From: an uncultured Caldilineaceae bacterium
Lineage (GTDB): Bacteria; Chloroflexota; Anaerolineae; Caldilineales; Caldilineaceae
Direction of reading: 5' to 3'
Assembly: GCA_951812725.1 (NCBI GenBank)
Contig: OX638330.1
Span: 3,637,405-3,701,404, forward strand
Length of the DNA stretch: 64,000 nucleotides
How positions within the stretch are numbered: position 1 is the stretch's first letter; each line of letters begins with the position of its first letter. Below the pieces are notes generated by a model. It made no database searches, was not told the DNA's origin, and saw nothing but the letters and a program-made list of their open reading frames with translations. A program made the translations under genes and the position numbers. Shown one piece after another: positions 45,914-56,214 of the stretch.

Positions 45914-46410
45914 GGGCGGGTTTCGTGTCCGTGTCCCCTCTTTGTAACTTTAGGGAGATGTCCTCATAACTGTGTAAGGACTCAACGGATTCTACACTGA
46001 CTGGCTTTGCGTACTGTTATGGCGCCAGGTGCTGAATATTTGACCAGTTGTTGTTTCAAAGGAGCGCTCCCGTATACATTTCCCTCTCAGTATGCTCACG
46101 AGAATACACTTGCCCCTAGGTAAAACGATGGGAACGCAGGACGAACTGTGATTGAGAATGCCAAAGCCGTCTTTTCAGAGGGTGTGCTCATACCGCGGGA
46201 AAGGCTCGACTACGAAGCGACGTCTTATCCACTGAAGGCCCGCCTGCGGAGCGCTCGCTCAAGGCACTTAGAGCTTCTGAGGGCGCGTGGAAAAGGACAC
46301 ACGGTCCGAATGAAAAATAAGGAAGATAACTACACTGCCCGGCGCACTAACACTTAGCCCCAAGAATCCACAATCTTCTGCCACTGCCTGACCACCAATA
46401 TACAGTTGCC
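45914..46410. other. Intergenic region, 497 bp
   Basis: No supported gene. A small frame at 46148-46357 begins with a segment loosely like AF2212-type (DUF104) antitoxins (AVFSEGVLIPRERLD) but then loses likeness; it may be a remnant. No repeat copy or RNA gene seen. Confidence 0.4.
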
Positions 46411-47568
46411 TCAGCTTGCATAACGGACTACCGCCGCCTCGTCGATTTCGACACCCAGGCCGGGCTGCTGGGGCGCGGCAAAACGGCCCTCTTGCGGTAT
46501 CGGATAGGAATGGGCGATGACTCCCTTCTTTGCGTGGGCTTCGTGGCTGTGCTCCATAATCTGGAAGTTGGGGATGGCGAGCGAGTAGTGGACGGTCGCG
46601 GCCACGGACAGTATGCCGCCGCCGCCGACATGGGGTGAAACCGGCAAGTTGAAGCCGTCGCAGAGCGCGGCGATGCGCTTGCCCTCAGAGAGACCGGTGC
46701 GCGCGATGTCAGGCATGGCCACGTCGAATCCGCGCAGCGCGATCCAATCGCGCCACTCCCAGACGGTGCGCAGCCACTCGCCGGTGGCCACCTGCATTGC
46801 CAAGGCGCGTGCGATCTCGGCCTGGCCGCGGATGTCCTCCGGCTGGCAGGGCGCCTCGAGCCAGCGCACGCCCAGCGCCTCCAGCCCTCGCCCCAGTGTG
46901 ATGGCCGACGACACGTCGCGGGTGCCGTGAACATCCACCATCAGCTCTACGTCCGACCCCGCCGCTTGCCGCACCGCTTCGACGACAGCTAGGATTTGCG
47001 AATTGGGCATGCGCAGGTGCAATTTCAAGGCGCGGTAACCGGCGGCGAGCAGCGCGTTGGCGTGGGAGATTGCTTCATCCGGCTGCGTCCCGCCCATGCC
47101 GGCGTAGACCTGTACCTCGGGCCGAAAGTTGCCGCCGAGGAGCTTGTAGACGGGTTTGTTCAGAGCCTTGCCCAGAAGATCGTAAAGGGCCAGATCGACG
47201 GCCGCCAGTGCATCAACATAGAAGCCGGTCACATGGCCCCGCTCGCGCATGGCGCTGTAGAGACGATACCAGATATACTCCACGTCGAAGGGATCGCGGC
47301 CCAAAACGAGGGGAGCGCATAGCTCTTCCACGATGGCGGCGGTGGCGCGCGGCGCGACCGGCGCCTGCCCCTCTCCCCAGCCGACCAGCCCGTCATCGGT
47401 CTCCAGACGCACGAGACAGGTTTCATGATTGCGGGAGTAGATCGAAGTCCAGGCATCAGCGGCGATAGTGTAGTCACCATAGGCTTCGAGCTGGTCATTG
47501 CCTGCTCCAGAATCTGCCCCTTCAGGCGGTATCTTTAACGCGTAGGCTTGGATCGAAGCGATTTGCAT
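46411..47568 (-). CDS. Mandelate racemase/muconate lactonizing enzyme family protein
   Basis: A 385-residue enolase-superfamily enzyme, started at ATG 47568 behind GGAGGAAAC. The capping domain ends near residue 130. Barrel motifs in order: ALKLHLR (the place of the first catalytic Lys), VDVHGTR (first metal Asp), WLEAPCQPED (Glu), and VATGEWL (Glu), then a His in VSPHVGGGG. This metal set fits dehydratases of sugar acids, such as the galactonate or D-mannonate groups, with the terminal His as base. Specificity not assignable. Confidence 0.87.
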   Translation of the reverse strand: MQIASIQAYALKIPPEGADSGAGNDQLEAYGDYTIAADAWTSIYSRNHETCLVRLETDDGLVGWGEGQAPVAPRATAAIVEELCAPLVLGRDPFDVEYIWYRLYSAMRERGHVTGFYVDALAAVDLALYDLLGKALNKPVYKLLGGNFRPEVQVYAGMGGTQPDEAISHANALLAAGYRALKLHLRMPNSQILAVVEAVRQAAGSDVELMVDVHGTRDVSSAITLGRGLEALGVRWLEAPCQPEDIRGQAEIARALAMQVATGEWLRTVWEWRDWIALRGFDVAMPDIARTGLSEGKRIAALCDGFNLPVSPHVGGGGILSVAATVHYSLAIPNFQIMEHSHEAHAKKGVIAHSYPIPQEGRFAAPQQPGLGVEIDEAAVVRYAS

Positions 47569-48510
47569 AGTTTCCTCCACGACTGGTTTGGCGCAGACGT
47601 TCCGCTTTGCCGAAGAGGCCTGCCACACGATAGTGCAGCGGCCCGCCCCGTCTGCATGGGACTTTTGTCCAACACTATATGCGTTTCTGCAACAGCAGAC
47701 AAGGAGAGCTGGTGTGAGGGTGCATCCCAAACTATTGTGTTATTTCGTTGCCCCCTGATTTCGCCGGCCCACAGAATCCGCAACGTCTCAGCCACAAGAA
47801 ATTCGCGACCTTGCCTGGGGCCAGCGAAAGGATCTCTCACTCCTTAGTTCTTGTATATGGGCGGTCGGGCCTTCGGCCCTCCCTTGTGCAGGGGCTGCGC
47901 CCCCGCAACGCCCCCCTACAAAAACATGCCTCACCCACCTATGCGCCTTCTTCGCAGCCGTGCGCATGTCCACCAGTGAGCCCGCCGCCAACCAACGACG
48001 TTTCGAAGCAAGCCTGAATGGTGCCACCGGTGAAGGGTTGGTCAAGCATGGCACTGAAGAGAGGGCTGGTGGTATGAAAACAGTGCGACAACAGTCCTGT
48101 CCATTTCCAATCTAAGTGTACGGGCGTGGTCACAAGAAACGAAGAAGTGACCATTCTTGGTTCAGCCCGCGGCTGTCCGAAAATCTGGGATGCACCCAGG
48201 TGTGCCGACCGCTTCTTCCCAACCCCAGGGCAATTGCATCTAGAATGATCGTCAAATCGTCAAGTGCCGATAAGCGGAAAATCCGCTACGCTAGTGAGTT
48301 CATCACCAGGGAAAGGGAGATTTCTTGACGGACTTGGGAGTATCGTCACTGGTTAAGAACTTTGCGATTTGGAAAGTTCCCCGAAACGAGCCGGCAAAAC
48401 GCATCAAATGCGTGATATACTTGTATGAAAGGTATTTGCTGTCATCTGTGCAGCGGACAACTGGTTTGAGAAAGAAAAGTCATCGAACTGGTACATATTC
48501 CCGTGATTCT
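47569..48510. other. Non-coding stretch with repeat copy 4
   Basis: About 940 bp without a supported gene. It holds dispersed repeat copy 4 at 47859-47923 with a decayed right flank to about 48050. From 48100 to 48500 short frames occur on the plus strand but show no motif. A 6-bp hairpin AGCGGA-AAA-TCCGCT lies near 48273. Confidence 0.45.
47859..47923 (+). repeat. Dispersed double-hairpin repeat, copy 4
   Basis: Core of 65 bp identical to copy 2 at 24802, in the same orientation, with longer diverged likeness on the right. It lies about 290 bp upstream of the enolase-superfamily gene start and 590 bp before the tandem repeat. Confidence 0.92.
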
Positions 48511-49222
48511 GCCTGAATCGGTAGGGGGGCCCCTTGTGGGCGCCCTTAGTCGGCTACCGAGGCTTCCCAATTCAGATGCGATTGCACCGGCCCTGAAAAA
48601 CCATTACTCTCGCCAAAAGGAAAACTGAACGCGAGTGAGGGCTGCTGTAAGTCTGTGAATGGCCCATATTTCAACTGCCCATAACCCATCGAAGACGGCG
48701 AAGAAACGTTTGCGAAGAAAAGCGCACGAGTCCAAAAAAAGAAAACCCGTCGACCTGGGTCGACTTGGGTCGACCTAACCTGCCCTGAACCTGGGCAATT
48801 CCATCGAAGTGGGACAAAGCTTCGTGAGGCCGCCTGAATCGGTAGAGGCGCCCCTGGAGATCGCCCTTCGCAGGCTACTGCGGCGTCCGAATTTAGATGC
48901 GATTGCACTGGCCCTGAGAAGCCATTGCTCTCGCCACAAGAAAAACTGAACGCGAATAGGGGCTGCTGTAAGTCTGTGAATGGCCCAGATTGCAACTGCC
49001 CATAACCCATCAAAGACGGCAAAGAAACGTTTGCGAAGAAAAGCGCACGAGTCCAAAAAAAAGAAAACCCGTCGACCTGGGTCGACTTGGGTCGACCTAA
49101 CCTGCCCTAAACCTGGGCAAATCCATCGAAGTGGGACCAAGCTTCTTGAGGCCACCTGAACGGGGTAGGGGCGCCCTTCGTGGGCTATTTCGGAGTCCGA
49201 ATTCAGATGCGCTTGCACTGTT
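48511..49222. repeat. 322-bp tandem repeat, 2.2 copies, with phased GTCGAC palindromes
   Basis: Unit A 48511-48831, unit B 48832-49153, and a partial unit C 49154 to about 49222. Units A and B are about 90 percent alike by eye. Each full unit holds a run of seven or eight A, then three GTCGAC palindromes whose starts are exactly 10 bp apart: 48749, 48759, 48769 in A and 49071, 49081, 49091 in B. Such phasing puts all sites on one face of the helix and suggests protein binding. Not CRISPR-like: two large units and no spacers. Unit C runs into the RDD gene. Confidence 0.9.
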
Positions 49223-49761
49223 CCCAATTCCCGTATGCGTCGATACCGAGAAGAGTTCTAAGCTACTGCGCCGAAGTCTTTCTGCTGTTTGCCGGCGTGC
49301 TGCTCTTGCAGGGCGTCCTCCTGGTGTTGCGGCTGAATCCACTGGTGGCCGGTGTGCTTAGCGGGGCCGGTCTATCAAAAGGCGTCTATCATCAATGGCT
49401 GCTGGGAACGGTCGATTTGCCGCTGGTCATTTACTACGCGGGAACTCTGGGGTCGTCCGCACAGGCCACGCTTATGATGCGCTGGCTGGGGCTGCGGCTG
49501 GAGTCGGTGGAGGGAGGCCGCGTTGGTTACGGTCGAGCGTTGCTGCGTACGTTGGTGATGCTGATCCCATTTGAAGTGAATCATTTCTTTCTGGTGTGGG
49601 CCAACACGCCGCAGGGCATGCCTACGCTTCTGGGGTTCCAATACACGGTTGTCGGTATATTGATCTTGCTGTACATGGTAACGGCTGTGCTGTCGCCGCG
49701 ACGGCAGAGCCTCCATGACCGGGTTGCAGGCACAGTTGTGGTCACCACGCGTAAGCCGTAA
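49207..49761 (+). CDS. RDD family membrane protein
   Basis: A protein of about 184 residues with three to four hydrophobic helices. RDD features: RRVLSYCAEVFLLF near the N terminus, MMRWLGLRLESVEGGRVGYGRALLRTL in the middle, and LHDRVAGTVVV at the end. The first conserved residue set normally includes Arg and Asp; Asp of the first helix is replaced by Ala-Glu here. The start ATG 49207 (or GTG 49180) falls inside the third copy of the tandem repeat, so its native 5' end may have been replaced. Function unknown; some RDD proteins act in ion transport. Confidence 0.72.
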   Translation: MRLHCSQFPYASIPRRVLSYCAEVFLLFAGVLLLQGVLLVLRLNPLVAGVLSGAGLSKGVYHQWLLGTVDLPLVIYYAGTLGSSAQATLMMRWLGLRLESVEGGRVGYGRALLRTLVMLIPFEVNHFFLVWANTPQGMPTLLGFQYTVVGILILLYMVTAVLSPRRQSLHDRVAGTVVVTTRKP

Positions 49762-49798
49762 AGAGGTCAACTCGGCGTGCATGCTCGTTTGGCGTTGC

Positions 49799-49827
49799 TT
49801 GACCTTATTCAGCCGGTGCGCTATAAT
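49799..49827 (+). promoter_or_regulatory. Predicted promoter of the cox cluster
   Basis: TTGACC (49799-49804), 17-bp spacer, perfect TATAAT (49822-49827). The leader to coxG at 50038 would be about 200 nt. It begins 37 bp after the RDD stop, so the cox genes are likely transcribed separately. Confidence 0.8.
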
Positions 49828-50037
49828 CTGGCGAATCATATCCGGAACGGAATCTCCCTATCCTCACTGCCGGGCCGGAACCCAAGTCGGCGACACGCCC
49901 GGCGGCGGGCCAGCACCGATTTTGACAAGTATTTGACGGATGTGTTTCTTCCTCCACTCGCGGTATAGAAGAATCTGTCAAAGCCACTGCTGAGTCGAGA
50001 GAACACAATACCTTAGCAAGAAAGAGCACTTTCTAAA

Positions 50038-50796
50038 ATGGTCAAATTGGCGGGTACTCACAGTTTTGACGCACCCAAGAACGAGGTTTGGGAGGCGCTC
50101 CTGGATCCCGATGTATTGTCCCGGATCTTGCCCGGCTGCAAGCAGTTGGATAGGACCGCGGACAACGAATTCAAAGGCGAGATCAGCATCCGCGTGGGGC
50201 CGGTGCAAGGCACCTTCAATGGGACGGTCAAACTGAGTGATGTAGACCCTCCCAATGGCTACCAGATGGAGATTGCCGGCCAGGGACGGCCAGGATTCGT
50301 AAAGGGCGTGGGCACGCTGCGTCTGGAGGGCGACCAACCTACAACGATGCACTATGATGGCGATGCACAGCTGAGCGGTCGAATTGCCAGTGTGGGCCAG
50401 CGCCTGGTGGACAGCACTGCGCGTTCGCTAACGCGCCAGGGTTTGCAGTCACTCGAAGGTATCATCGCCGCGCGTCTTCAGCCGGCGGAGCCGGAACCTG
50501 AGGAGAGCGGCGCGGCGCCGGCAGGAGCAAACGGCACAGCAGCGGCCGCAGACCCGAACGCTGGCGGCAGCGCGCGGGCGCCGGCTCCTGGGGGACAGTC
50601 CACTGAAAAAACTGCACAACCGGAGGTCGCAACACCCTCGACAATGGAGGTTGGCATCAACGTTGCCAAGGACGTCGTAACCGATCTTGCGCAGGAGATG
50701 CAGATCAGTAGCAGCGGACGCAAAGTACTCTACATACTGGCCGGTTTTGCCGCCGTCGTGTGGATGTGGCGTCAGCTTTTCGGCAAGGCTAAATAG
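50038..50796 (+). CDS. coxG: CoxG-like SRPBCC protein with C-terminal membrane anchor
   Basis: A 252-residue protein. Residues 1-150 are the CoxG domain of the SRPBCC fold ([30 protein letters not shown] is the typical start; also [12 protein letters not shown]). A Pro/Ala/Gly-rich linker follows, then a hydrophobic helix at the C terminus ([13 protein letters not shown]). CoxG has been linked to membrane recruitment of CO dehydrogenase and to menaquinone delivery; the anchor fits this. It is the first gene of the cluster and has a strong promoter 200 bp upstream. Confidence 0.88.
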   Translation: MVKLAGTHSFDAPKNEVWEALLDPDVLSRILPGCKQLDRTADNEFKGEISIRVGPVQGTFNGTVKLSDVDPPNGYQMEIAGQGRPGFVKGVGTLRLEGDQPTTMHYDGDAQLSGRIASVGQRLVDSTARSLTRQGLQSLEGIIAARLQPAEPEPEESGAAPAGANGTAAAADPNAGGSARAPAPGGQSTEKTAQPEVATPSTMEVGINVAKDVVTDLAQEMQISSSGRKVLYILAGFAAVVWMWRQLFGKAK

Positions 50797-50836
50797 TCTA
50801 GTATTCTTACAGAACTCCAAAAGGGGAGGAAGCTCT

Positions 50837-51304
50837 ATGGGTATATCCATCGAACTGGAGGTCAATGGCGCAAGCGTCAGTGAGGAGGTTGAGCCAAGGC
50901 TGCTTCTCGCGCATTTGCTGCGTGAAGAACTGGGGCTGACCGGCACGAAGATCGGCTGCGACACGAGCCAGTGCGGGTCATGCACGATTTTGCTCGATGG
51001 GCAGGCGGTCAAGTCATGCACGGTGCTGGCGGTCCAGGCAGACGGCAGCGAGATTACGACGATCGAGGGCTTGGCCAACGGGGAATATCATCCTATGCAG
51101 CAGGCCTTCTGGGACAACCATGGGCTGCAATGCGGCTTCTGCACGCCGGGCATGATAATCTCCTGCGTCGACCTGCTGAGCACGAACCCGCAGCCGAGCG
51201 AAGATGAGATTCGCCACGGGTTGGAGGGAAATTTGTGCCGCTGTACCGGATATCACAATATCGTACGCGCGGTGCAAACTGCCGCCGAGACGATGAACGG
51301 CTAA
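50837..51304 (+). CDS. coxS: Molybdenum hydroxylase small subunit (2Fe-2S), CoxS type
   Basis: A 155-residue iron-sulfur subunit, started at ATG 50837 behind AGGGGAGGA. The plant-type 2Fe-2S site is [15 protein letters not shown] with a fourth Cys in VKSC; the second, all-helical site is [10 protein letters not shown] and CRCTGY. It passes electrons from the molybdenum centre to the FAD subunit. It is followed by the large subunit gene after 15 bp. Confidence 0.95.
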   Translation: MGISIELEVNGASVSEEVEPRLLLAHLLREELGLTGTKIGCDTSQCGSCTILLDGQAVKSCTVLAVQADGSEITTIEGLANGEYHPMQQAFWDNHGLQCGFCTPGMIISCVDLLSTNPQPSEDEIRHGLEGNLCRCTGYHNIVRAVQTAAETMNG

Positions 51305-51319
51305 GGGAGGAACTGAAAT

Positions 51320-53677
51320 ATGGCAGGTGAAAGCAACGGCGCGGCTGGATTCGGTTCATCCATCCGCCGACGAGAGGATCCCGAGCTGATTACCGGCAGG
51401 GCCAAATACACGGATGACTTGCAGCTGGCAGGCATGGTCTACTGCACGATATTGCGAAGCGACTATGCCCACGCCGGGATTAACAGCATCGACACCAGCG
51501 AAGCCGAGGCATTGGATGGCGTGCTGGGCGTCTACACGGCCAAGGACATCGAAGCGAGCGGCGTTCCCGGCGGCGTACCGGTCGGCTGGCTGCTGCCGGG
51601 ATTGAAGACTCCCGAACACTACATGCTGGCGAAGGACACGACGCGCTACGTCGGTGACGGAGTGGCGATCGTTGTCGCCGAAGATCAATACACCGCGCAC
51701 GACGCGCTCGAATTGATCTATGTTGATTACGATCCGCGCGACGGAATCGCTGACCCCAAAAAGGCGACTGCGGACAGCGCGCCGCTCGTGCATGACGATG
51801 CCCCCAACAATATCGCCTTCGACTGGGAGATTGGCGACAAGGAGAGCACGGACGCCGCCTTTGCCAACGCTGCGCACGTCGCCAGCCTGGATATCGTCAA
51901 CAACCGCCTGATTCCCAATGCGATGGAGCCGCGCGCCGCGCTTGCCGACTACAACAACATCACCGGCGAGCTGGTGCTCTACATGACGACTCAGAATCCC
52001 CATATCCACCGCCTGCTGATGAGTCTGGCCTCGCTGGGCTTGCCCGAACACAAGATCCGGGTCATTGCGCCGGAGGTTGGCGGTGGTTTCGGCAGCAAGA
52101 TTCATCACTACGCGGACGAGGCAATCGCGGCGTGGGCCTCGATGCAGGTCGGCCGCCCGGTCAAATGGACAGCGACCCGTACCGAGACCTATATCACTGA
52201 TGCGCATGGCCGCGACCACGTGACGCACGGCGAGATGGCGATCGACGCTGACGGCAGATTCATTGGTCTTCGGGTCGACACGTACGCGGCGATGGGCGCC
52301 TATCTGTCCACATTCGCGCCGGCTGTACCCACCTATCTCTACGGCACGCTCATGTCCGGCGAGTATGACCTGCCGGCAATCTATTGCCATGTGTATGGCG
52401 TGTTCACCCATACGGTCCCCGTTGACGCCTACCGCGGCGCCGGCCGGCCAGAAGCCACGTTCATCGTCGAGCGCTTGGTGGATGAGGCGGCCCGTGTCAC
52501 CGGCATCGATCCAGTCGAGATTCGCCGACGCAATTTCGTTGCGCCGGACAACTTCCCATACCAGACACAGGTTGCGCTTGCGTATGATAGCGGCAACTAC
52601 GAGGGTGCCCTGGACAAGGCGCTGGAGGCGATCGGATACGACGACTTCCGCAAGGAGCAGGCAGCGGCCAGAGAACAGGGCAAGTACCTGGGTCTCGGCC
52701 TTTCAACCTACATCGAGGCTTGCGGTCTGGCGCCGTCGGCAGTAGTTGGTTCGCTTGGCGCCCAGGCAGGTCAGTGGGAAAGCGCCGTCGTGCGGGTCCA
52801 CGCCACCGGCAAAGTGACGGTCTACAGCGGCTGTTCCGGCCACGGTCAGGGCCACGAGACCACCTTCGCGCAGATCGTAGCCAGCGCGCTGGGTGTTCCC
52901 TACGATGACATCGACGTGGTCGAGGGCGATACCGGCTCCATGCCGCACGGCTGGGGCACTTATGGCAGCCGCAGCGCGGCCACGGGAGGCAGCGCGATCG
53001 CTTCCGCAGCAGAGAAGGTTGTGGACAAAGCGCGTACAATTGCCGCGCACCTGCTGGAGGCCGCCGAAGAGGACATCGAGTTTGAAGATGGGAATTTCTT
53101 TGTCAAAGGTTCCCCGGACCAGAGTCAGTCTCTGCCCGATGTAGCGTTGCAGGCCTACCTGGCCCACAACCTGCCCAAGGGCATCGAGCCGGCGCTGGAG
53201 GCGACCAGCTTCTACGATCCGGCCAACTTCGTCTACCCCTTTGGCACGCACATCGCGATCGTCGAAGTCTGCTCACAGACAGGTAATGTTACATTGCAGC
53301 GCTATCTGGCGGTCGACGACGTGGGCAACGTTATCAACCCGATGATTGTGGATGGACAAGTACACGGTGGCATCGCCCAGGGCATCGGGCAGTCTCTGTA
53401 TGAGACGGCGGTATACGACGACGGCGCCAATCTGCTCAGCGGTACGATGTTGGACTATGCAGTGCCCAAGGCGCACTTCATGCCCTCCTTTGAAACCGAC
53501 CGTACGGTGACGCCCTGCCCGCACAACCCGCTGGGCGTCAAAGGTGTCGGTGAAGCTGGCTCGATCGCCTCTCCGGCAGCGGTAGTCAACGCGGTCGTCG
53601 ACGCGCTGTCTCCCTTCGGCGTCACCCATATCGACATGCCGGTGACATCGGAGAAGGTCTGGAACGCAATGAAATAG
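51320..53677 (+). CDS. coxL: Molybdenum hydroxylase large subunit, form II CO-dehydrogenase type
   Basis: A 785-residue molybdopterin-binding subunit of the xanthine oxidase family. The active-site loop reads [20 protein letters not shown] marks form II, not the AYXCSFR loop of proven form I CO dehydrogenases. Other family sites are [31 protein letters not shown] and the C-terminal [11 protein letters not shown] with the catalytic Glu. Form II enzymes may oxidise CO poorly or act on other substrates, so the physiological substrate is open. Gene order S-L-M with the accessory genes shows a full enzyme system. Confidence 0.94.
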   Translation: MAGESNGAAGFGSSIRRREDPELITGRAKYTDDLQLAGMVYCTILRSDYAHAGINSIDTSEAEALDGVLGVYTAKDIEASGVPGGVPVGWLLPGLKTPEHYMLAKDTTRYVGDGVAIVVAEDQYTAHDALELIYVDYDPRDGIADPKKATADSAPLVHDDAPNNIAFDWEIGDKESTDAAFANAAHVASLDIVNNRLIPNAMEPRAALADYNNITGELVLYMTTQNPHIHRLLMSLASLGLPEHKIRVIAPEVGGGFGSKIHHYADEAIAAWASMQVGRPVKWTATRTETYITDAHGRDHVTHGEMAIDADGRFIGLRVDTYAAMGAYLSTFAPAVPTYLYGTLMSGEYDLPAIYCHVYGVFTHTVPVDAYRGAGRPEATFIVERLVDEAARVTGIDPVEIRRRNFVAPDNFPYQTQVALAYDSGNYEGALDKALEAIGYDDFRKEQAAAREQGKYLGLGLSTYIEACGLAPSAVVGSLGAQAGQWESAVVRVHATGKVTVYSGCSGHGQGHETTFAQIVASALGVPYDDIDVVEGDTGSMPHGWGTYGSRSAATGGSAIASAAEKVVDKARTIAAHLLEAAEEDIEFEDGNFFVKGSPDQSQSLPDVALQAYLAHNLPKGIEPALEATSFYDPANFVYPFGTHIAIVEVCSQTGNVTLQRYLAVDDVGNVINPMIVDGQVHGGIAQGIGQSLYETAVYDDGANLLSGTMLDYAVPKAHFMPSFETDRTVTPCPHNPLGVKGVGEAGSIASPAAVVNAVVDALSPFGVTHIDMPVTSEKVWNAMK

Positions 53678-53765
53678 TTTTCGGTTTCTCGTGTTTCGTA
53701 ACTACCTCTTTCGCAGAGGCTAACTGAAGACGAGAAACTCAAAACGCACAACTGGAGTAAAACGA

Positions 53766-54623
53766 ATGTTCCCATCCAAATTCGATTACCATCGCCCGTC
53801 CTCCGTACAGGAGGCGGTTCAGATCCTTTCCGATAACCCGGACGCCAAAGTACTGGCAGGCGGCCACAGCCTGATCCCGGTGATGAAGCTACGGCTGGCA
53901 ACCCCTGCTGCGCTGGTCGATATCGGACGCATCGATGCCTTGCAGGGAATAAGCCGTTCCAACGGAAGTCTGCGCATCGGCGCATGCGTTACCTACAATG
54001 AGATAGCCAACTCGGCTGACGTGCAGGCCGCCGCACCGTTGCTTGCGGAGGCGGCCGGTCAAATCGGTGACCGCCAGGTACGATATCGCGGCACGATCGG
54101 GGGCAACCTGTCGCATGCCGACCCGGCTTCAGATTTGCCGGCCGCGGCGCTAGCGCTAGGCGCGACCTTGCATGTTACAGGAGCAGGCGGCAGCCGTTCG
54201 GTCAGCGCATCCGATTTCTTTGTCGATCTGATGATGACTGCCTTGCAGCCGGATGAAATCCTCACCGCGGTCGAGATATCGGCGGCCTCGACGGGTACCG
54301 GTTCGGCATATGTGAAGTTCGAACATCCGGCGTCTGGCTACGCGCTGTGTGGGGCCGCGGCGGTCGTTTCGCGCGGCGGCGGAGGCAGCTGCACCGGCGC
54401 CAGCCTTTGCTTCAACGGTGTCTCCGCAACTGCAGTGTCCGCGAGCGGAGCGGCTGCGAGCCTGGTCGGTTCCGATCTGAGCGACGGGGCGATAGAGAGT
54501 GCGGTCAGCAACTTGTCGATTCCCGACGCGGCCGGCGACATGTTTGCCTCGGCCGGATATCGGCAGGAATTGGCCAAGGCGATTGGCGCGCAGGCACTGC
54601 GCACGGCCAGAGATAGAGCGTAA
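53766..54623 (+). CDS. coxM: Molybdenum hydroxylase FAD subunit, CoxM type
   Basis: A 285-residue flavoprotein subunit. FAD-binding motifs are [11 protein letters not shown] and [29 protein letters not shown] is the common start. It would pass electrons from the iron-sulfur clusters to an acceptor, probably quinone. It follows coxL by 88 bp. With coxS and coxL the heterotrimer is complete. Confidence 0.94.
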   Translation: MFPSKFDYHRPSSVQEAVQILSDNPDAKVLAGGHSLIPVMKLRLATPAALVDIGRIDALQGISRSNGSLRIGACVTYNEIANSADVQAAAPLLAEAAGQIGDRQVRYRGTIGGNLSHADPASDLPAAALALGATLHVTGAGGSRSVSASDFFVDLMMTALQPDEILTAVEISAASTGTGSAYVKFEHPASGYALCGAAAVVSRGGGGSCTGASLCFNGVSATAVSASGAAASLVGSDLSDGAIESAVSNLSIPDAAGDMFASAGYRQELAKAIGAQALRTARDRA

Positions 54624-54700
54624 ACAGCAGTTTCCAGTGGACAGTGGCTGGTGGCCGGGTGATGCTTAGGCCACTGGTCGCTGTCTGCTGAACAGCCAGG

Positions 54701-55246
54701 ATGATGCGCCTCATCGTGGTCGGCGTCAGCGGCTCCGGCAAGACTACCCTGGCGCGGCAGATAGCCCGAACGCTGGCTCTGCCTCACGTTGAGCTGGATG
54801 CGCTGTACTGGGAAGCGAACTGGCAGGCCGCCTCCAGGCCTGTTTTTCGCGGTCGCGTGCAGGAAGCAACGGCAGGCGACGCTTGGGTCGTTGACGGCAA
54901 CTACAGCCAAAGCCGGGATATCGTCTGGAGCCGTGCCACGCATCTTGCCTGGTTGGACTACGGTTTGATCGAGGTGATGGGGCGTGTCCTGTGGCGCACG
55001 GCATGCCGTCTCTTCTTGCAGCAGGAGTTGTGGAACGGAAATCGCGAGTCAGTCCGCGGCATTTTCGGACGCGACAGCATCATATGGTATGCGTTCACAA
55101 GCCATCGAAGGCACCGAGAGAAGAATTTGCCGCTTCTATCGAGCGAAGAGTTCAGTCACCTGACTGTATACCGGTTCAAAAGGCCGCGGGAAGCCTCGGT
55201 CTGGCTGCAGTCACTAAATCAACCTAACCCAGCGGCGCCTCAATGA
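54701..55246 (+). CDS. P-loop kinase-like protein (adenylate kinase-like topology)
   Basis: A 181-residue nucleotide-binding protein with Walker A VGVSGSGKTTLARQIA at the N terminus. HVELDALYWEANW and VVDGNY resemble the small FlaR/topology-modulation-like kinase group. The C terminus is basic. It is set between coxM and the coxD gene and overlaps the latter by 4 bp (ATGA), so it is translated with the cluster. This gene is not part of the classic cox set; its role, for example in cofactor maturation, is unknown. Confidence 0.8.
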   Translation: MMRLIVVGVSGSGKTTLARQIARTLALPHVELDALYWEANWQAASRPVFRGRVQEATAGDAWVVDGNYSQSRDIVWSRATHLAWLDYGLIEVMGRVLWRTACRLFLQQELWNGNRESVRGIFGRDSIIWYAFTSHRRHREKNLPLLSSEEFSHLTVYRFKRPREASVWLQSLNQPNPAAPQ

Positions 55247-56214
55247 CCACTCCGATACAGTTACCCTCCGTAGAATCCGTCGCCGAAGCCCTGCGTACGA
55301 AAGCCTATATCGCGGACCACAGTCTGGCGACCGCAGTTTTCCTTGCGCTCAAACTTAATCGCCCATTGTTCCTGGAGGGGGAGGCAGGCGTCGGCAAGAC
55401 CGAAGTCGCGAAGATATTGTCACAGATGCTTGACACGCGGCTGATCCGGCTGCAGTGTTACGAGGGTCTGGATGTCAGCACGGCGGTGTATGAATGGAAT
55501 TATGCCCGCCAGATGCTCCAGATTCGGCTGATGGAAGCAACCGGGCCCGGCTCGCATCCGCCGGCGGATTCCAGCGGACGCACTGACAAGGGGTTGCGAG
55601 AGTCGGCAATCCAGGACCTTTTCAGCGACACTTTTTTGCTGCGCCGGCCACTGTTGCAGGCGATAGACAGCCGCGGCCAGCAGAACGGGAAAGCCCCGAT
55701 TCTGTTGATCGATGAGCTGGACCGGGCCGACGAAGAGTTTGAAGCCTTTCTGCTGGAGGTTCTTAGCGACTTTCAGATTACGATCCCCGAAATCGGGACG
55801 ATTCAGGCGGCAGTTCCGCCGGTAGTGGTCATTACCTCCAACCGAACGCGCGAGATTCACGACGCGCTGAAACGACGCTGCCTCTACCACTGGATCGACT
55901 ACCCCAGCTTCGAGAAGGAGTATACGATCCTGCGCGCGAAGGCGCCGGACGCTTCGGAGAGGCTGTCAAGAGAAGTCGTGGGATTTGTGCAGGAGTTGCG
56001 GCGCGGGGAACTGTACAAGTTCCCAGGCGTCGCGGAGACGCTGGACTGGATGAATGCCCTGACCGCGCTCGATCAGGAGGAGCTTACCGAGGACGTGGTG
56101 GACGAAACTCTGGGCGTGCTTCTCAAGTACAAGGACGATATCGAAAAGGTGCAGGGGCAAACCGTCCGCGAAATCGTTCAGGTGCTGCGCAAGTCTGCAG
56201 CGGTTAATAAATAG
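55243..56214 (+). CDS. coxD: MoxR-family AAA ATPase, CoxD type
   Basis: A 323-residue AAA+ chaperone ATPase. Walker A is GEAGVGKTE, Walker B ILLIDELDRADEEFE, and the sensor/arginine region includes SNRTREIHDALKRRC. In CO dehydrogenase systems CoxD helps to build the copper-sulfur-molybdenum or related active site together with CoxE. The stop overlaps the start of the following VWA gene by one base, giving the classic CoxD/CoxE pair. Confidence 0.92.
   Translation: MTTPIQLPSVESVAEALRTKAYIADHSLATAVFLALKLNRPLFLEGEAGVGKTEVAKILSQMLDTRLIRLQCYEGLDVSTAVYEWNYARQMLQIRLMEATGPGSHPPADSSGRTDKGLRESAIQDLFSDTFLLRRPLLQAIDSRGQQNGKAPILLIDELDRADEEFEAFLLEVLSDFQITIPEIGTIQAAVPPVVVITSNRTREIHDALKRRCLYHWIDYPSFEKEYTILRAKAPDASERLSREVVGFVQELRRGELYKFPGVAETLDWMNALTALDQEELTEDVVDETLGVLLKYKDDIEKVQGQTVREIVQVLRKSAAVNK

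Noticed and set aside
46148..46357. Small frame with a DUF104-like start
   Set aside because: Only about 20 residues resemble the antitoxin family, the rest does not, and no PIN-type toxin gene follows.
48546..49022. Minus-strand frame of 158 codons with internally repeated peptide
   Set aside because: The peptide repeat is just the translated 322-bp DNA repeat; no ribosome site or motif.
48511..49222. CRISPR-like array
   Set aside because: Units are 322 bp, nearly identical over their full length, and there are no spacers or cas genes.
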